Below, piece by piece: positions 1-13,159 of a DNA stretch of 64,000 nt. The notes beneath the pieces are model-generated. The model did not search any database and was not told the origin of the DNA. It worked only from the letters and a program-made list of their open reading frames with translations. Source of the stretch: Epiperipatus broadwayi (Eukaryota; Onychophora; Udeonychophora; Euonychophora; Peripatidae); the NCBI GenBank assembly GCA_028023455.1, contig JAQFVV010000013.1, forward strand, positions 14,150,258 to 14,214,257. Reading direction: 5' to 3'. Positions within the stretch are counted from its first letter, which is position 1; each line of letters opens with the position of its first letter. The translations under genes and the position numbers were made by a program.

Positions 1-3000
1 TACCATTATTAACTAGTCTGGAATATTTTAAAAACATAATACCTAAGTCACTTAAATACTACACTTTAGTTGTAACGTGTAATTCAGTGAATAATAATCA
101 ATTCTTATAATTTTTAATTTTTTCATGGATATATTCCTCTGAAAAGTTCAGGATCAAGGTTTCATTATATATATGTGTGTGAGAGTCACATGTTATTCAA
201 ACTTATCTACACCATAAATCTTTAATCTTTTGTCAAGCAATTTCTATAAGTTGAAGATGGATTCCTAATAAATTTCTTTAGCGTTCACTATAATGTATTA
301 TCTGTCTGATCAAGAATACCTCTATTGTCTTATAGGATAAGATTTCAGTTTCCAGTATAAAACATTTTTTATATCTCTTCTTTACCTAATAGTCACCTGA
401 AGTTAGTGTAGAATTAGGTCATTGAAAGCTTCTCAGACTTCTGATTATTTTTCAGTGCTAACTGTAACAGAGAGATTGGATATTTGGGCAACCATATTTT
501 CAGTTCTGGTTCCAATCTCATTTTTTATTTTTGAACAAACTCACACACTAAGAAAACAATGACAGGTATTGGTTTAGTAAACTAAAAGTCCTATCTTAAG
601 TTCTTTTCTCATAGAAGTCACTAATGAGTTATGTTGAACTGGATTTGGAATGGAAAGTTTCATCTTAATAAAGATTGCATGCATTGGCAGCCCTATTTAA
701 TAATCTCCAGTCTTCCACCTGTTTATCATGGAATTGTAAAGGAACTGGTAAAAATAGCTTAAAATTAGTTTCCATACTCTAAATAAGTTTTCATAATTTG
801 TGGAATACTTATTAACAGAAGATAAGTAATTGTAAAATCTCTATTATTAAAGGAAGTAGTAGTAATAAAAACAAATATTTTAAATCTTTTTCTAAATACA
901 TCGAAAGTGCATGCTTTACTTTATTCATACTCTTCAAAATGTACATGGGTGGCAGCAGTCATAGTTAAGGAGCTATAAGATTTAATTTAGTATTTCCTAT
1001 CCTTGAAAATTCCTTGATGTATTAATGAAAGTCTAATGATATTAAAACTTAATTTTGTTACTGCATATACAGTACCGGTCAAAACATGTTGATCCATCTA
1101 ACATGAACTGGAACTCAAAAAAGTACTTCAAACCCAGTCAAGCCTGAGATTTAGGTCAGGGACCAACCTGAATTCAAACCCACTCCCTAAGCCCCAGATC
1201 AAACACCTAATGAATAATATATAATGATAGCACCCAAGAATTTATTTTTGAAGTCCGGCCCACTAGCAGAGCAGAGAAGACATGAGACTCAATATTCGCT
1301 GCATTATAACTTAACTAAAATCTGCATACATATAATTGTACATGTGGAAGTGGAGAAAAAGAGAATTCGAACTACTCAAACAAGTTAGACAATATAAAAT
1401 AGTTTAATATAAAGAATTAATTATATACATTACAACTTAATTATATACATTAGTATGTGCATGAATGAGCAGTCTACCAAATGAAAGATAATTACATATT
1501 GAAATTTACGCTAAGGGTTTTTATATGCTCTTTTATTAATTAAATAGTACATATAATTTAACACATCTTTGGTGAGTATGCTATTAAGATGCCAATCATT
1601 TATTAAAAGATTACTTAATATTGCTATTAATGCTTTGATTTACAGTTCTGAAACACGGTGACCAACATATTATTTCGAGAGCATTCTGAGATTTATTACA
1701 GATATCATAAAATTATTTTCATGCCATTACGGTTGTGAAAATAAATAAAACATTTGAAAAATTACATTTAATTACGAAGCAAAATATTTGATTAAATGAC
1801 AAAATATTTCTTGAAAATTCTTTTAATTATCCTTTAGGAGACAGAACATTTGATCTTTCCCCCAAGGCATATACTCTTAAACACAGAAATAATAGATTAT
1901 GACAGTGGGATTGTATAATAAGATTGAAATAACATAAATTAATAAAGTTAGTAATATTTGGCATTTATATATATATTTTAAGCAGAGCATAATTTTAATA
2001 TTAGAGCACTAAAAACTGGATCATGAAGCAAAAGAAATAATAAATGTAAGTTGTGGTACTGACATAATGACAAAGAGATAACAGCAAAAAGTTGTGCTTC
2101 TGGACAAAAGATGAAGTCTAAGTCCCCCTTCTTGGCAATTCTTAGAGAAAAGTGGATAGGCATAGGGTGTATCCAGCATATGGGAATCACCAGTGCCAGC
2201 AGCCTTTTTATACAGAATAAGTCCTGGAAAGTTCAACTATCCATGGAACAGGACATAAAGAGAAACCTATGGGTTCACTCCTGTCACAACCCCCAGATTA
2301 GAAGCACATAATATATATAAATTCACACAGATGAGCCAAATGTCAGTAATGCAGTATGGATGAATGTCACTAATGACATGAAATAGGATTTACTGCTTTA
2401 AAATAAATGACCTGTGTTTGAATGCCATAATTTAAACAAATAATATGCTATGCCACTATAATATATACATATACAACATTTTATTTAGTAAAAGAGCATT
2501 AAAATTTACCCCTTAACTTTTTCTGCTATTAAAAAAAATAATTCAATCCCATCTTCATGGATTTTATAACTAGAATATTTAAATACTTGATATTTTAAGA
2601 GTATGAAAAATAAAAGAAAACTAGCATTTGTAGAAAACAACTAATAAGTCACCTTTTCAGAATTTAATAATTAACATTTATAAAATAAATAAGGTTTCTT
2701 ATTAGCCTAAGTTAGACAAATAACAATTTTATAATAAAACCAACATAAATGTTGATTCGTAAAAACAATCTGGCAAGCATCTTAATTAATTATATATTAT
2801 ATTTTAAAGAGACATTAATCTTAATTCATGGAGGTTTACTTACAAAGAAAAAAGATTTCTAGAAATTCATCTCCTCAGGTTGCTTGAGATTGGCATATTA
2901 ATTAACAAAACAGAGATATAAAATCAAATAATAAATACATATAAATAAATGACCACACCAAAGTTAAAGAAAGTTAGAGCATATGAGAGAGAATTAGATT

Positions 3001-3780
3001 TATAGAAATTATTTAAGAGCAATTTAAATATTATATATTAGAAAAAGGCAAAGTTAAATAATATATTAGGAAAAATCTTGATAATAGGTTCAAGATTAGT
3101 TAGGCAAGCTAGATTTAGTTTCAATGGTGGGAATTTGAAAATAGTTTACCTTGCACCATTTGAAGAGTCCAATTTAAAAAGTCCAGGCCCATGCATAGTA
3201 CAGCAAGCTTCCATTCAGCATTCCAGAGTTTTTTAGGTTTTCCTTCATTTCAGGGCAACAGGATGGTACAGCAGTGGAAAATGACCAGATTTAAAAGCAG
3301 CATGGAGTCTAGTATCAATCAGTTCTCTCAATAGTAGCTCTTTCTTTGGTGGTCAAAATCAGCCCATTTCATACTCTTTAGGTATTTGTGGAATGCTTTC
3401 AATTACTTATTTCTGGCCCACAATTTAATCTCTGATCTAACATTTTCTTTGTCCATTGTTTTTGAAAGATGCAATCATCAGATAAGATTCCAAAATATAT
3501 TCAAATCTATTTCCAGATTAGAAATAGATTTGACCAAAAATGTTTATACAAAAGTAAAATATATTAATCCCATTCCCCATTTATACTTTCCCAAGATTAC
3601 AACAATATTATGTTTCTACCTCTTTAATTATTTTTGGACAATTAATGGTTGCATCTTCCATCTTGGATTTTACAAAAATATATAGTTTAAAAAAAAGAAA
3701 TTTAAAAAGAAAAAGTTTTATAAACAACGTATAATAAAATATTTATAAAACTAATATTTTATTAGTATGTTTGCTCCTAT
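1..3780. other. Gene-free AT-rich stretch
   Basis: I see no coding potential here. The open frames are short, unrelated to anything I recognise and expected by chance in such AT-rich DNA. The only structured item is an isolated motif at 1068-1084, TACAGTACCGGTCAAAA, which resembles the terminal inverted repeat of Tc1-like transposons. No partner end was found nearby, so it is at best a fragment. Confidence 0.6.
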
Positions 3781-3784
3781 AATA

Positions 3785-3900
3785 TATATATATATATTTG
3801 AGTCGCACCTATGTACTTTAATAAAAAATAATAATAATTAAAAAATGTTATTGAAAAGTTAAAATTTTATAACTTTTAGGCGCACTTCTCAAATATATAC
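3785..3900. repeat. Small inverted repeat (MITE-like)
   Basis: Arms at about 3789-3812 and 3876-3900 are imperfect reverse complements sharing a core of TATATTTGAG and GCGCAC-type sequence around an AT-rich spacer. Length and structure fit a miniature inverted-repeat element. No target duplication could be fixed because the flanks are TA-rich. Confidence 0.35.
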
Positions 3901-3938
3901 ATAAAATAAACGTACATGACTAAAGGAACAGGATGGAA

Positions 3939-4020
3939 TATGAGGTTTGAACATAGGTTAGTAGATGGAACCATGAAGCTCAATCTTGGGCTAAGATTGA
4001 CTGCTTCAATACTTCAATAT
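3939..4020 (+). repeat. Dispersed repeat, copy A
   Basis: The segment contains an imperfect palindrome, TGAAGCTCAATCTTGGG then CTAAGATTGACTGCTTCA, preceded by GGATGGAATATGAGG. The same order of blocks appears in reverse orientation at 7724-7812. Identity is roughly 70 percent by eye. The family is not recognised. Confidence 0.45.
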
Positions 4021-4578
4021 TATTTTTAAAAAATAAAGCTTTTATTTTTTGCTAGACAGAATCATTATATCAATATGATTAAATAATCAAAATTTTCTTC
4101 TTGGAGATTTTAATACATGCATTAGGATGCAAAATAAATTTTAATCAAAACTTGATCAGAAATACTGAAGACACAAATTATCCCGTTATTATTGAATTTT
4201 GCACAAAATTATTAAAGAACTACCCTGAACACTTTTTTAGGCAGAAAAATGTCAGCAACATATAAAATGCCTGAATTGTTGTTCCAAAATGAGGAATTTG
4301 CAATACATTGGGAATAGTTTCTTGTTTTATAATGATAAACTCTTAGATTATAAATATGAGTTATGATAGAAAGAAGTCTCATGAATTAACTCTGATTAGA
4401 ACAAATATATTTGATAGACATTTAATGTTTTAGAAATAATTTACAGTTTGAAAAGTAATTTTTAATAATATAAGAAGCCTAGGTTGGGAAAGAAAAAAAA
4501 AATATTGACGAAGATTGTTTACCAATAGTTCAACTTCTAATCTTGTCATTTGATTAACTCCTAGGTATCACATCATTA

Positions 4579-4900
4579 AGCTTTTTAAATATGATACAAA
4601 TATTTTCTGATTTATACCTTCTAGTATTATGAATAAGGATTAAAGCTATAGATGGAGAGTTGAGATAAGACAAGAAGTAAGAAAAATTCTTAAAATAAAC
4701 TTTATATAAATGCTGTGAACAGATCATTAGCTTTTTAAAATAATACAACCAAGTATTTTTTATTTATATCTTTCAGTATTATGAATAAAGGTAAAAGCTG
4801 TAGTCGTTTTTTTTTAAAAAAAATAAAGTGAAGAGTTAAAATAAAACAATTTTCTGTGAGTAAAATAATCTTTATATAAATGCTGTAAACTGGCATAAAT
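4579..4900. repeat. Imperfect tandem duplication, about 150-170 bp period
   Basis: Two consecutive blocks share GCTTTTTAAA near their start (4580 and 4731), then AGTATTATGAATAA, an AAAGCT element, and TTTATATAAATGCTGT near their end (4701 and 4872). The second copy carries an extra T-run and A-run, which changes the apparent period. It looks like an old local duplication with no coding content. Confidence 0.5.
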
Positions 4901-4951
4901 CTGTAGCTCTAATATTAGGTTTCTCACAGACTACTATTCTATGTATCATTG

Positions 4952-5295
4952 AACAAACATTACAAATAACACAAAGGATTATTAAATTGAACAAGTTGAA
5001 ATTATTCTACTTTTTTTAGCTACAACTTCTTGTTATTATCAACATTGCTATTTTCAATAATCCTTTGGGTTAGTTGTAATATGTGTTCAAAGTTAAAACG
5101 GTTTAGGCCATAACAAAATGGTATAACAGTAAGTTAACAAATACTACAAGTAACACAAAGGATTATTGAAATGAAAATGTTGATATCAAAAGATATTTGA
5201 ATTTTTTTAATAATAAGATTATTATAAAGTATTCTTTTAATAATTGGTTATATTGCATATAATGTGTGTTTGCAGTTAAGAAAGTCTAAGTTATA
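4952..5295. repeat. Two adjacent hairpin elements
   Basis: Two tandem copies of a hairpin. The left arm CAAATAACACAAAGGATTAT at 4963 is mirrored by an AATAATCCTTTGGGTTAGTT arm at about 5057-5076. The arm recurs at 5139-5175 (AACACAAAGGATTATTGAAA) with a partner near 5240-5290. It is probably a short non-autonomous fold-back or MITE family. No transposase is present. Confidence 0.5.
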
Positions 5296-6004
5296 AGAAA
5301 ATAATATTATAATATGTTATCTAGATGAATTCTTATCTGATAGACAAGAAACATCTTCAGATAAAAACCTATCTTTAAGATGAAATTAGGAAGTTTGCTG
5401 GATTAAAAAAATACTTAAGGCAGACTCTAAAGGAGAAGTACGGGATAGATCTTTGTTGTGTAAAAATTAATGATATTAATAGAGAATATAAGAAGTGAAT
5501 GTTCAATTATCTTCATAAATGAAAGTGTGATTAAATCATAAAAACACTGAATCATTATCATCGGCAATGGTTTGTCAATGCGCAAGTAGATATAATTCAT
5601 AATAAAAAAAAACATACTTTAACCAAAATAAATTTATTCAAAATAACAGGTCAATGTCAAATTTTAATATATATATAACTGAAAATAAAGCAATTGAAAC
5701 TCATTATGATAAAAGGAAAATAAAACAAATAAAAATATCGGGGAAAAAAATCCAAGTCTGCTGCAACAGGAAGAAAGCATCAAATCTCTTTACACCTAAT
5801 AATTAAATTAAAATTATTTTAAATTTTTTTTAATTGTAAATAAAATTCAATAAAGGAGATTTATTTTCATTTTCTTCCTGGTTTCTATTTGACAATACAT
5901 TTATTTTTGAATTAATTTAAAATTAACATTTTCATATTTTATCTGCCAAAAACCAATTCAACTCGACAGTTTTCTCAAGGTCGTTTTGTCCTTTGCTTTT
6001 ATTG

Positions 6005-6700
6005 TTTCAAATATTTAATAACTGAAACACATGCTTATTATATACCTGTGCCTATATATGTAATATATAGGGTATATGAGCACAGACTTTCACACCACTC
6101 TCCACTCTATCTAATAACACTGATATACATTGAAAAGATAAATAATCACCAATATCCGTATTTCATGCTAAACCAGCAATCATCAGTTGGTCCAGATTAT
6201 CATCTCTACACATATATACTATAAGTGCTCAGATATATATTAAGATAGACAATCTTCATACTTTAATGGACAGGCTTCAATCTACTCCACAGTCCAACTC
6301 TTCAATCGTCCATCCAATTGAAAATCTGATGATGGAATGCTCAAAGGTCACCCTAAGGCCAAGATTCTTGTGGCCTTTGAGCATTCCATCATCATATATT
6401 CAATTGGATGGACGGTTGAAGAGTTGGAGTGTGGAGTAGATTGAAGCCTGTCCATTAAAGTATGAAGATTGTCTATCCTAATATATATCTGAGCACTTAT
6501 AGTATATATGTGTAGAGATGATAATCTGGACCAACTGATGATTGCTGGTTTAGTATGAAATACGTATATTGGTGATTATTTATCTTTTCAACATATATGT
6601 GTTTAGGTGTATCAGTGTTATTATATAGAGTGGAGAGTGATGGGTCGTGTGAAAGTCTGTGCTCATATATCCTATATATTATTTCAAATATTTATAACTG
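6005..6700. repeat. Large imperfect palindrome (fold-back element)
   Basis: Arms of about 300 bp run from 6058 to 6350 and back from 6365 to 6690, meeting around 6355. Inner blocks such as GTCCATCCAATTGAAAA on the left and TCAATTGGATGGAC on the right show the symmetry. The sequence is flanked by near-identical direct repeats beginning TTTCAAATATTTA (6005 and 6682), a likely target-site duplication. A single, unfolded arm of the same family lies at 50,420-50,740. There is no coding content. As RNA it would form a very long hairpin. Confidence 0.8.
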
Positions 6701-7723
6701 TTTTCTAGTTTTAGATCAATATCTCCCCATCTCTTTAATTATTACAGATTTTTTCAAAATATCTTTTGTAATTCTTTCTTTTAATAATCTTTTATTATTA
6801 TCTAATTTCTTCAATATTTAAACATCGCAACCCCTATTCGTACTGTTTGTCAGTTTTTTAAATCCAAATCTGAAAACTTCAGCCCCTCCCCCCCCCCAAT
6901 TATCTAAATCTTTGTTTCATCTAAAACAACTCTCCAAACAAATATTTAACACACTCTTTTTTATATACCTAACTTTAATCTTCTAAAAAATATTTTCACA
7001 TTACAATAACTTGTTTGCCATTAGATTTTTCGTTATTGAACACGCTTCTGTACTATAAAAAATATATAGTGCTATATATGTGCTAAAAGTATGTGGGCAC
7101 AAACTATTTATGTTAACATAATATTATAAATATATTTTACGTTAAGAAAAATAAATAAAGTTTTAACTATTAAAAAACTTATATACTGTCGAAAATGAAT
7201 TAATAAAAAATTTATTTAAAAATTATTTAATTAAACGAAAAAGCAAAAAACATTTTAAGGCAGAAGTGAAAAGAATAAAAGTGTATTTTGAATGAGATAA
7301 TCCCATAGCATAACTTTGGAAAATCAGATTGTCATTAACTGTATTATTGAAACTACTGACCCACAAAGTGCTAGAGATAGGATCATATAAAAGGTCTGGA
7401 TTGGTCTGGAACAAGGTTCTATTGCTAGAAGAAGTTCAGCTGCTTCAAATAGAAAAGGAATTAAAGTACATTGTTGTGTTTACTTTAAATGATTAAATTT
7501 CAATGTTAAAATTTGTCCATAATGTTACCTTCTATATATAAATTTAAAAATAATCAATTTAAAACAAAATTGAAAGAGCTACATTGGTCAATCTAACAAG
7601 CTGCATGTAACACACAAGTCACAGTTAGGTGATGAGGGAGAGATTTTGATAGCTTTTCAATGGCTTAACTCATAATATTATATGACTTTCATTTTCTTAA
7701 GTTTCCAAAAGATACTTTACAAC

Positions 7724-7812
7724 TATTGAAGCAGTCGATCTGATACTCAGATCGAGCTTCACAGCCCACTCAGAATTTCCCACCACCAAACCATATTCAA
7801 ACTCCATCCTTA
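7724..7812 (-). repeat. Dispersed repeat, copy B
   Basis: Reverse-oriented relative of the segment at 3939-4020. On the minus strand it reads AGGATGGAGTTTGAATATGG, then GTGAAGCTCGATCTGAG, then CAGATCGACTGCTTCA. Its function is unknown. Confidence 0.4.
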
Positions 7813-9571
7813 TGCATATATACATATTTATTAATACATTTTTTTCTTGCTAAACTATTAAAATAACTGACATAAATATATATCTTAATGTAACTACTTT
7901 TGGTAAATAAATATTTTATTTTAATTCGTATATGGGCATAATGGATGTGTACATATTATAGGTAAGGGGAGATTATTTTTAAAACCTATATAAAGGGAAA
8001 ATGTATTATATTAATGTACATTTTAAAAATTATATGTATAATTTGTTATTTTTTAATAATGGCAGTCATAAAGGCTGATGCAATCTTGTAAGTCTATTCT
8101 CGAATGTAATTAAGACAATTTACTGGAAACCCATTAGTCCATCTAAAACATATTATAATTTTATAGAATAATATAAAAATCCATTAGTGGAAATTTTATT
8201 CACTTCAAATTTGTTTTTAAATCTTAGATCATATTTTAAGACAAGCAATTTGAGAAATTCTAACAGGATTTCATGGTCTCTAAAACTTACATTAACAAAA
8301 GGTGCATCCGGTCAACAAATTCCAGATTTGCTAAGTGCACAAAGTGCCTCAGATCTAGCAACTAAGTGGATTCTAAGATAAACAAAGAAATAGTATAAAA
8401 ACTGCTAGATTTGAATCCTGAAAGAAGACTCATAATTATAAAACAGCAATGGCAAATCTAATCCATGCTTGTCATGATAATAATCCAATGTGTCATGAGT
8501 AGTGGAAATTTTCATCTTTTTCTCCGATCAACATGCTCTTTCCTGAACTCATTGCCCAGGATCCCATCACCCATGAACTTTAATGTACTTAAAGACTGAA
8601 TAATAAAATGCTACCTGCCTGGCTGACCAAATCTAACTAGATCTAGTTCATCATTTCCAATGGAATCTGAAATCATCAAGAATTGCTATTAATTACCAAG
8701 GTAAAGAACTCTAGCCACTACCTAATGTGTAAATTCTTAAGTCAGCTTTCTGCAAATATTTTTCATAACCCTGTCTGTCATTTAAAATAATATTATTCTA
8801 TTAGCTGGTCCTTCGACCAGAAATTAAACATTCCAGTTAAATAATTTGTAGTTTACTTGCCTGACATTAGCATGTATTTAACTCTATATAACTTTCTTTA
8901 ATTTTCTTTTATCATTGAGCCTCTATTCAATAGGTATAATATTTTCTTTCATCTTCATGTGACAATAATATTTTTAACTTTTATTATTGTGTTTTATATA
9001 TATTTAAATATGCCAATAATTCCTCAAATTCGCCAGTATGTAGTTTTCTTTTTATTTTCCCCTCTCTATTTTATGGGGTGGCTAGATTAAATTTAATTAA
9101 AACAAGTATTGTTATTTTATCTTATTTTATTTAAATAATAAGCGCTAACCTTAGAAACTTTATGAAATCATATCTGTTTATTATGAAATAAATAACCACC
9201 ACCCCATTTGAATATGTTTAAATTATGTTTAGTATAATATAAAAGCACTTATAACCGAATTCTCATATTTATTTAATGTTGTGGGAAGTATATAGATAAA
9301 TTAAAGTAAAGGGGAGTCTATTCCAATGATTATGTATTTTAGTAATAAGTTTAAATCATCCATTACTGATTAATATTTAAATCATACTATTACGTTGGAC
9401 ATTCTCCATATATATATATATATGTTATCAATCATTCGTCCTTAGTTTTTAAAATATTATATGACTTTCATTCCAAGCATTGTATGCAAACAGGCCTCCC
9501 CATTCTAATACACATATGTGTGTCTTCATGTTTTGTTCCCTGGGATTTTTGGTAATCCGGATCTTGTATAT

Positions 9572-9778
9572 TCATTCCAAGTCCAAGAACATAGCTGGCA
9601 AACCCCCCCCCCATAGGATCACTCTGTAAAGATCTGGCCTATCGTTATTAATAGCCGACACCTTCATTCTGTGAACTGAATCTGTCAAAGTAGCAGAAAG
9701 AATTTGGTCACCATTCTTTGTCCTTAAATTTGGAACCACATTTTTCTGATCTGAGATTGGATCTAATTCTGCCACCAT
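9572..9778 (-). other. Unrecognised open frame, 68 codons
   Basis: An ATG-initiated frame on the minus strand, richer in G and C than its surroundings. It includes the stretch DSVHRMKVSAINNDRPDLY and then LWGGGLPAMFLDLE. A G-run codes for the glycines. I do not recognise the family. It could be a fragment of a retroelement polyprotein or a chance frame. No splice sites with clear partners were seen. Confidence 0.2.
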
Positions 9779-10767
9779 GCATACACAGCTCTCTTAAAGC
9801 TCTCAACATAAATCAAACCTATGAATGTCCATAAACCGTAATGTTATAATTCTACTAAACAGATTTCTTTATTATATTTATAAATATTTTCATATGCGTC
9901 TCTTTTTGCGACGCAATCATATATATGTTAACGAACTATTCCACACACATTTTTCACTCAGTATAAACTGAGAGCAGTTTATTTATTCCTGTAAAGTATA
10001 TTTTTGTAATAAAATTAATCATTCTAAATATTCGGTCAAGTGCTATATTTTGTTCTTTAGGGGTGGATTGGTATCTCACAAAGATATTTCTCATAGTGCT
10101 AAATTGTGTTCATCAGTGTACTTATAAATTATTGGCATATGAGATAGTCACAATAAAATAGAATAATAATTAATGTTGTCATATTTCAAGTTGTAAAAAA
10201 TCTCATCTGATATACCTGTGTTACTGTATAAAATATAAATCACATTATGTGTATCTAAAGAGGCCAATGACTTTCAATGAAATAATAAACCAAGTATTTA
10301 TGCGTATTTTATATAAATTAATAAATCTTACATATATCATAACTTGCAGAATCATTTTCTTTTACTTAAGATATTAATATTTTAGTTATTAGATTATGTT
10401 TGTTCTGACTAGATGATCTCCTGCTGATCCTCTATATATATAATTAATGTGAAAGGTTATGACCTTTAAATGGATCAAACTTATATTTTCATACTAATAT
10501 AATCCATTATATAATTTTAAATTAGAGTCTTTTCATGTCTCCACTTTGCGATGCCAGTGGAGAGAGATAAATTAGATTGGTATCATCGGGATTGTTGCTC
10601 ATGAGTTGGTAGATCTGGAAAATAGGCAAATAGGGCAGAGTTTATGAGTGTTCCTGACTTATGTATCTTGCACATGATTGGATTCGGGGTACTTTTGCCT
10701 AGATGCTAGATCTTGTTATATAAACAGACAAAACTGACCAGGACACTATCTGCTATAAGATAAAATA

Positions 10768-11008
10768 ATCAATGGACACTAGATAGTATAGAATAAGTCC
10801 ATTAGCTCCAGTTTTAATTCCTAGTTTATATAACTAGCAAGCCACAGTTTGTGTGTGTGTGGGGGGGGAGGTATAAATAGCACTTTAATGCTGTAACTCA
10901 TAATATCATATGGCTTTCTTTTTTTTTTCAAATGCAAATTTCTTCACTACACTCAAGAACTAATTGATGGATACTAGATAGTGTAAAATATGTCCATTAG
11001 CTCCAGCT
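10768..11008. repeat. Direct repeat pair, about 44 bp
   Basis: Copies at about 10,768-10,812 and 10,963-11,006 both carry an ACTAGATAGT block followed by GTCCATTAGCTCCAG. Between them are a (GT)n/G-run at about 10,849-10,869 and TATAAATAG at about 10,872. They may be the ends of a small element, but no further diagnosis is possible. Confidence 0.4.
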
Positions 11009-12767
11009 TTTTTCACTGATAAAAATAAAAATCATAAGTTAGTTTGTTGATAAAAGATTTTATATCACTATATTATCTGATGCTCTTTAAATAACCAATA
11101 TTATAATAGATGGCTCTAAAGAAAGCTGAAGAGATTTGCCTTTGGAAGCATGAGATAATTTTGCTGGTATTAAACTTCCTAATCAAAGAATAGAAATCTA
11201 CATTTATTACATAACTGAGCAAAACATATAGAAACTGACCCATTGTCAGATTTATATAGCTATGCAAGCACAATAGATTAAGCTCAAAATCTTAGAGGTT
11301 TTTTTGAATTTCAAGCTATCAGCTTGTATATAAAAAAATAAAAAATGGTTGCTAAAGGCATGAGTTTCAGATATAGAACCCAATTCTCACTGATAAATCC
11401 AAAATCAAAAACCAATCCTTTAGTACAGATAGAAAAATTATAACACTATATTACTTGTTTGTTCAAGACTGCAGAAGATGACCCTAGAAGCAAAGGAAGA
11501 GATTTATTTTAATGTATATAAGTTTCAGATTCTCTATAAGTTGTTTTATTCATTATAGGACAATCTCTAGTCTAATGAATGACTAATAAAAATGATCTTT
11601 TATTTATTTGTTTTATTCTTTTGATTCTTCAATATGGTATTTTATTTTATGTTAATTAATAATAAATAGCAATTAAACGTTGTCATTTAACAATTGGCAT
11701 TTCTTAACACCTAATTTTAAAAGTGTCTGTTCATATATTGACTTATTTTAGTTTTAGATCCATTTCAACATTTTAAATCTCTAATTATCAGTGTTATTCA
11801 TTTGTTTCCCCATCCATTTTTTCACATATGCTCTACTCTTGTTAATTCTAATATGCAACCATGTATATTTCATTGTGTGGTTTTGTAATCTGTGTATTGT
11901 TAAATTCAGCTATATTGTTGATAACAAGATTTTTTTTAAAAAAAAAAAGAACTCCAAGTTATCATTTGGTAAAAACATTTTTGAAATAAACTTTTTTACT
12001 TCTCAGAAATATAAGAATATTTCTTTTGTTAATAAATTATTTTTAGTCAAAATATTTTGAGTATTTAATTCTGTGATTAAAAATGTTTTTGTTGTGATTA
12101 TTCATAACACAGAGAAGCAAAGTAATATGGTTTAAAACAATCTGTAAAACTTGCAAACTGAAAGGTTCTATTTTTGAAGCTTATCATATTAGAAATAATA
12201 ATAAAAACATGGTCTGTACAAAAAGTCTAAAAAACCATAAACACTGGAATAAAATCAATATGCATAAAAAAAATTTAGATTCTTATCAATCAGGTTAAAA
12301 CTGCAGTTTAAAATAAATTTGCAATAAACACTGGATCTATATTCTCCTCATAGTTAAAAAATCACAAAATAGCTTAATGAGAAAAACAAAAACGTTTTCA
12401 AACCATTTTTAGTCATCTTTTCAAAATTTAAGGTTGTTCTAGAACATTTAATCTTACATATAATATGCTATCAAAATCTATTTTCACATTTGTTTTTGAT
12501 CTAATTTATAAGCAAGGAAGCCAGATATTCTTTGTTGAATGCATTATCACAATTATCCTAAAGAAGGGAACCTTCCAAAAAATGTATGAAAAAATATATA
12601 ATAATTTACTAATCATTTGTAGCTAATAACAAGATTGTCACCGCCTAGAATAAAACAGGAACTAGACTATCAATTACTACTAAAATGACATACCAGTTGA
12701 AACATTAACCACTCAATGATTTTCTGGAGTGTGGATGAGAATTTTTATTACAAGAGTCTTTTAGAAG

Positions 12768-12875
12768 TCAAGTATTGGTGGCTGAGAGGTCAGCACAGCT
12801 GCCTTACTAGCAGTTGCCCCAGGTTAGTGGGTTCACTTTCCCCAGCTGCTGATGCTATGACATATGAGAAAAAAA
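12768..12875 (+). mobile_element. tRNA-derived SINE in unit 0
   Basis: A 108-bp element flanked by a perfect 13-bp target-site duplication AGTCTTTTAGAAG (12,755-12,767 and 12,876-12,888). The body is almost a whole tRNA: A-box-like GTGGCTGAGAGG, an anticodon-arm-like segment, and B-box-like GGGTTCACTTTCC. It is followed by a short tail CTATGACATATGAG and an A-run. Equivalent copies sit at the same place in units 1-3, so the insertion predates the tandem duplication. Confidence 0.85.
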
Positions 12876-13159
12876 AGTCTTTTAGAAGATTGTGTCATTA
12901 TTTTCCCCAAAGAAAGAACTAGAGTACCAAAATTAGTGTATAAAGACCATTTGGGAATTTCAACAAATTTTAGGAACCAAACCATTATCTTTCTGTTAAA
13001 TGTGGTGACCAATGGTGGATGAAGATTTTAAAAAATTATATTGAAAGATATAATCATTGCAAGCTAAAGCATGGTTAATCTGTAAAAAATGCATTCATCA
13101 TCATCATCAACCATTATCAATACACTGCAGGATGAAGGTCTCTCCAAGTTCAATCCATC

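Larger units (their letters stand above)
6701..12645. other. Gene-free AT-rich stretch with short dispersed repeats
   Basis: No gene is recognised. The stretch contains a C-run at about 6887-6897, copy B of a dispersed repeat (7724-7812), a direct repeat around 10,768-11,008, and an unidentified open frame on the minus strand at 9572-9778. The phrase ATATTATATGACTTTCATT or a close variant occurs near 7675, 9463 and 10,898, marking copies of one unrecognised dispersed repeat. Confidence 0.55.

Noticed and set aside
13098-13108. CAT repeats as a CRISPR-like or microsatellite feature on their own
   Set aside because: They are the 3' tail of a reverse-strand RTE element. The same tail ends the copies at 31,545 and 40,865.
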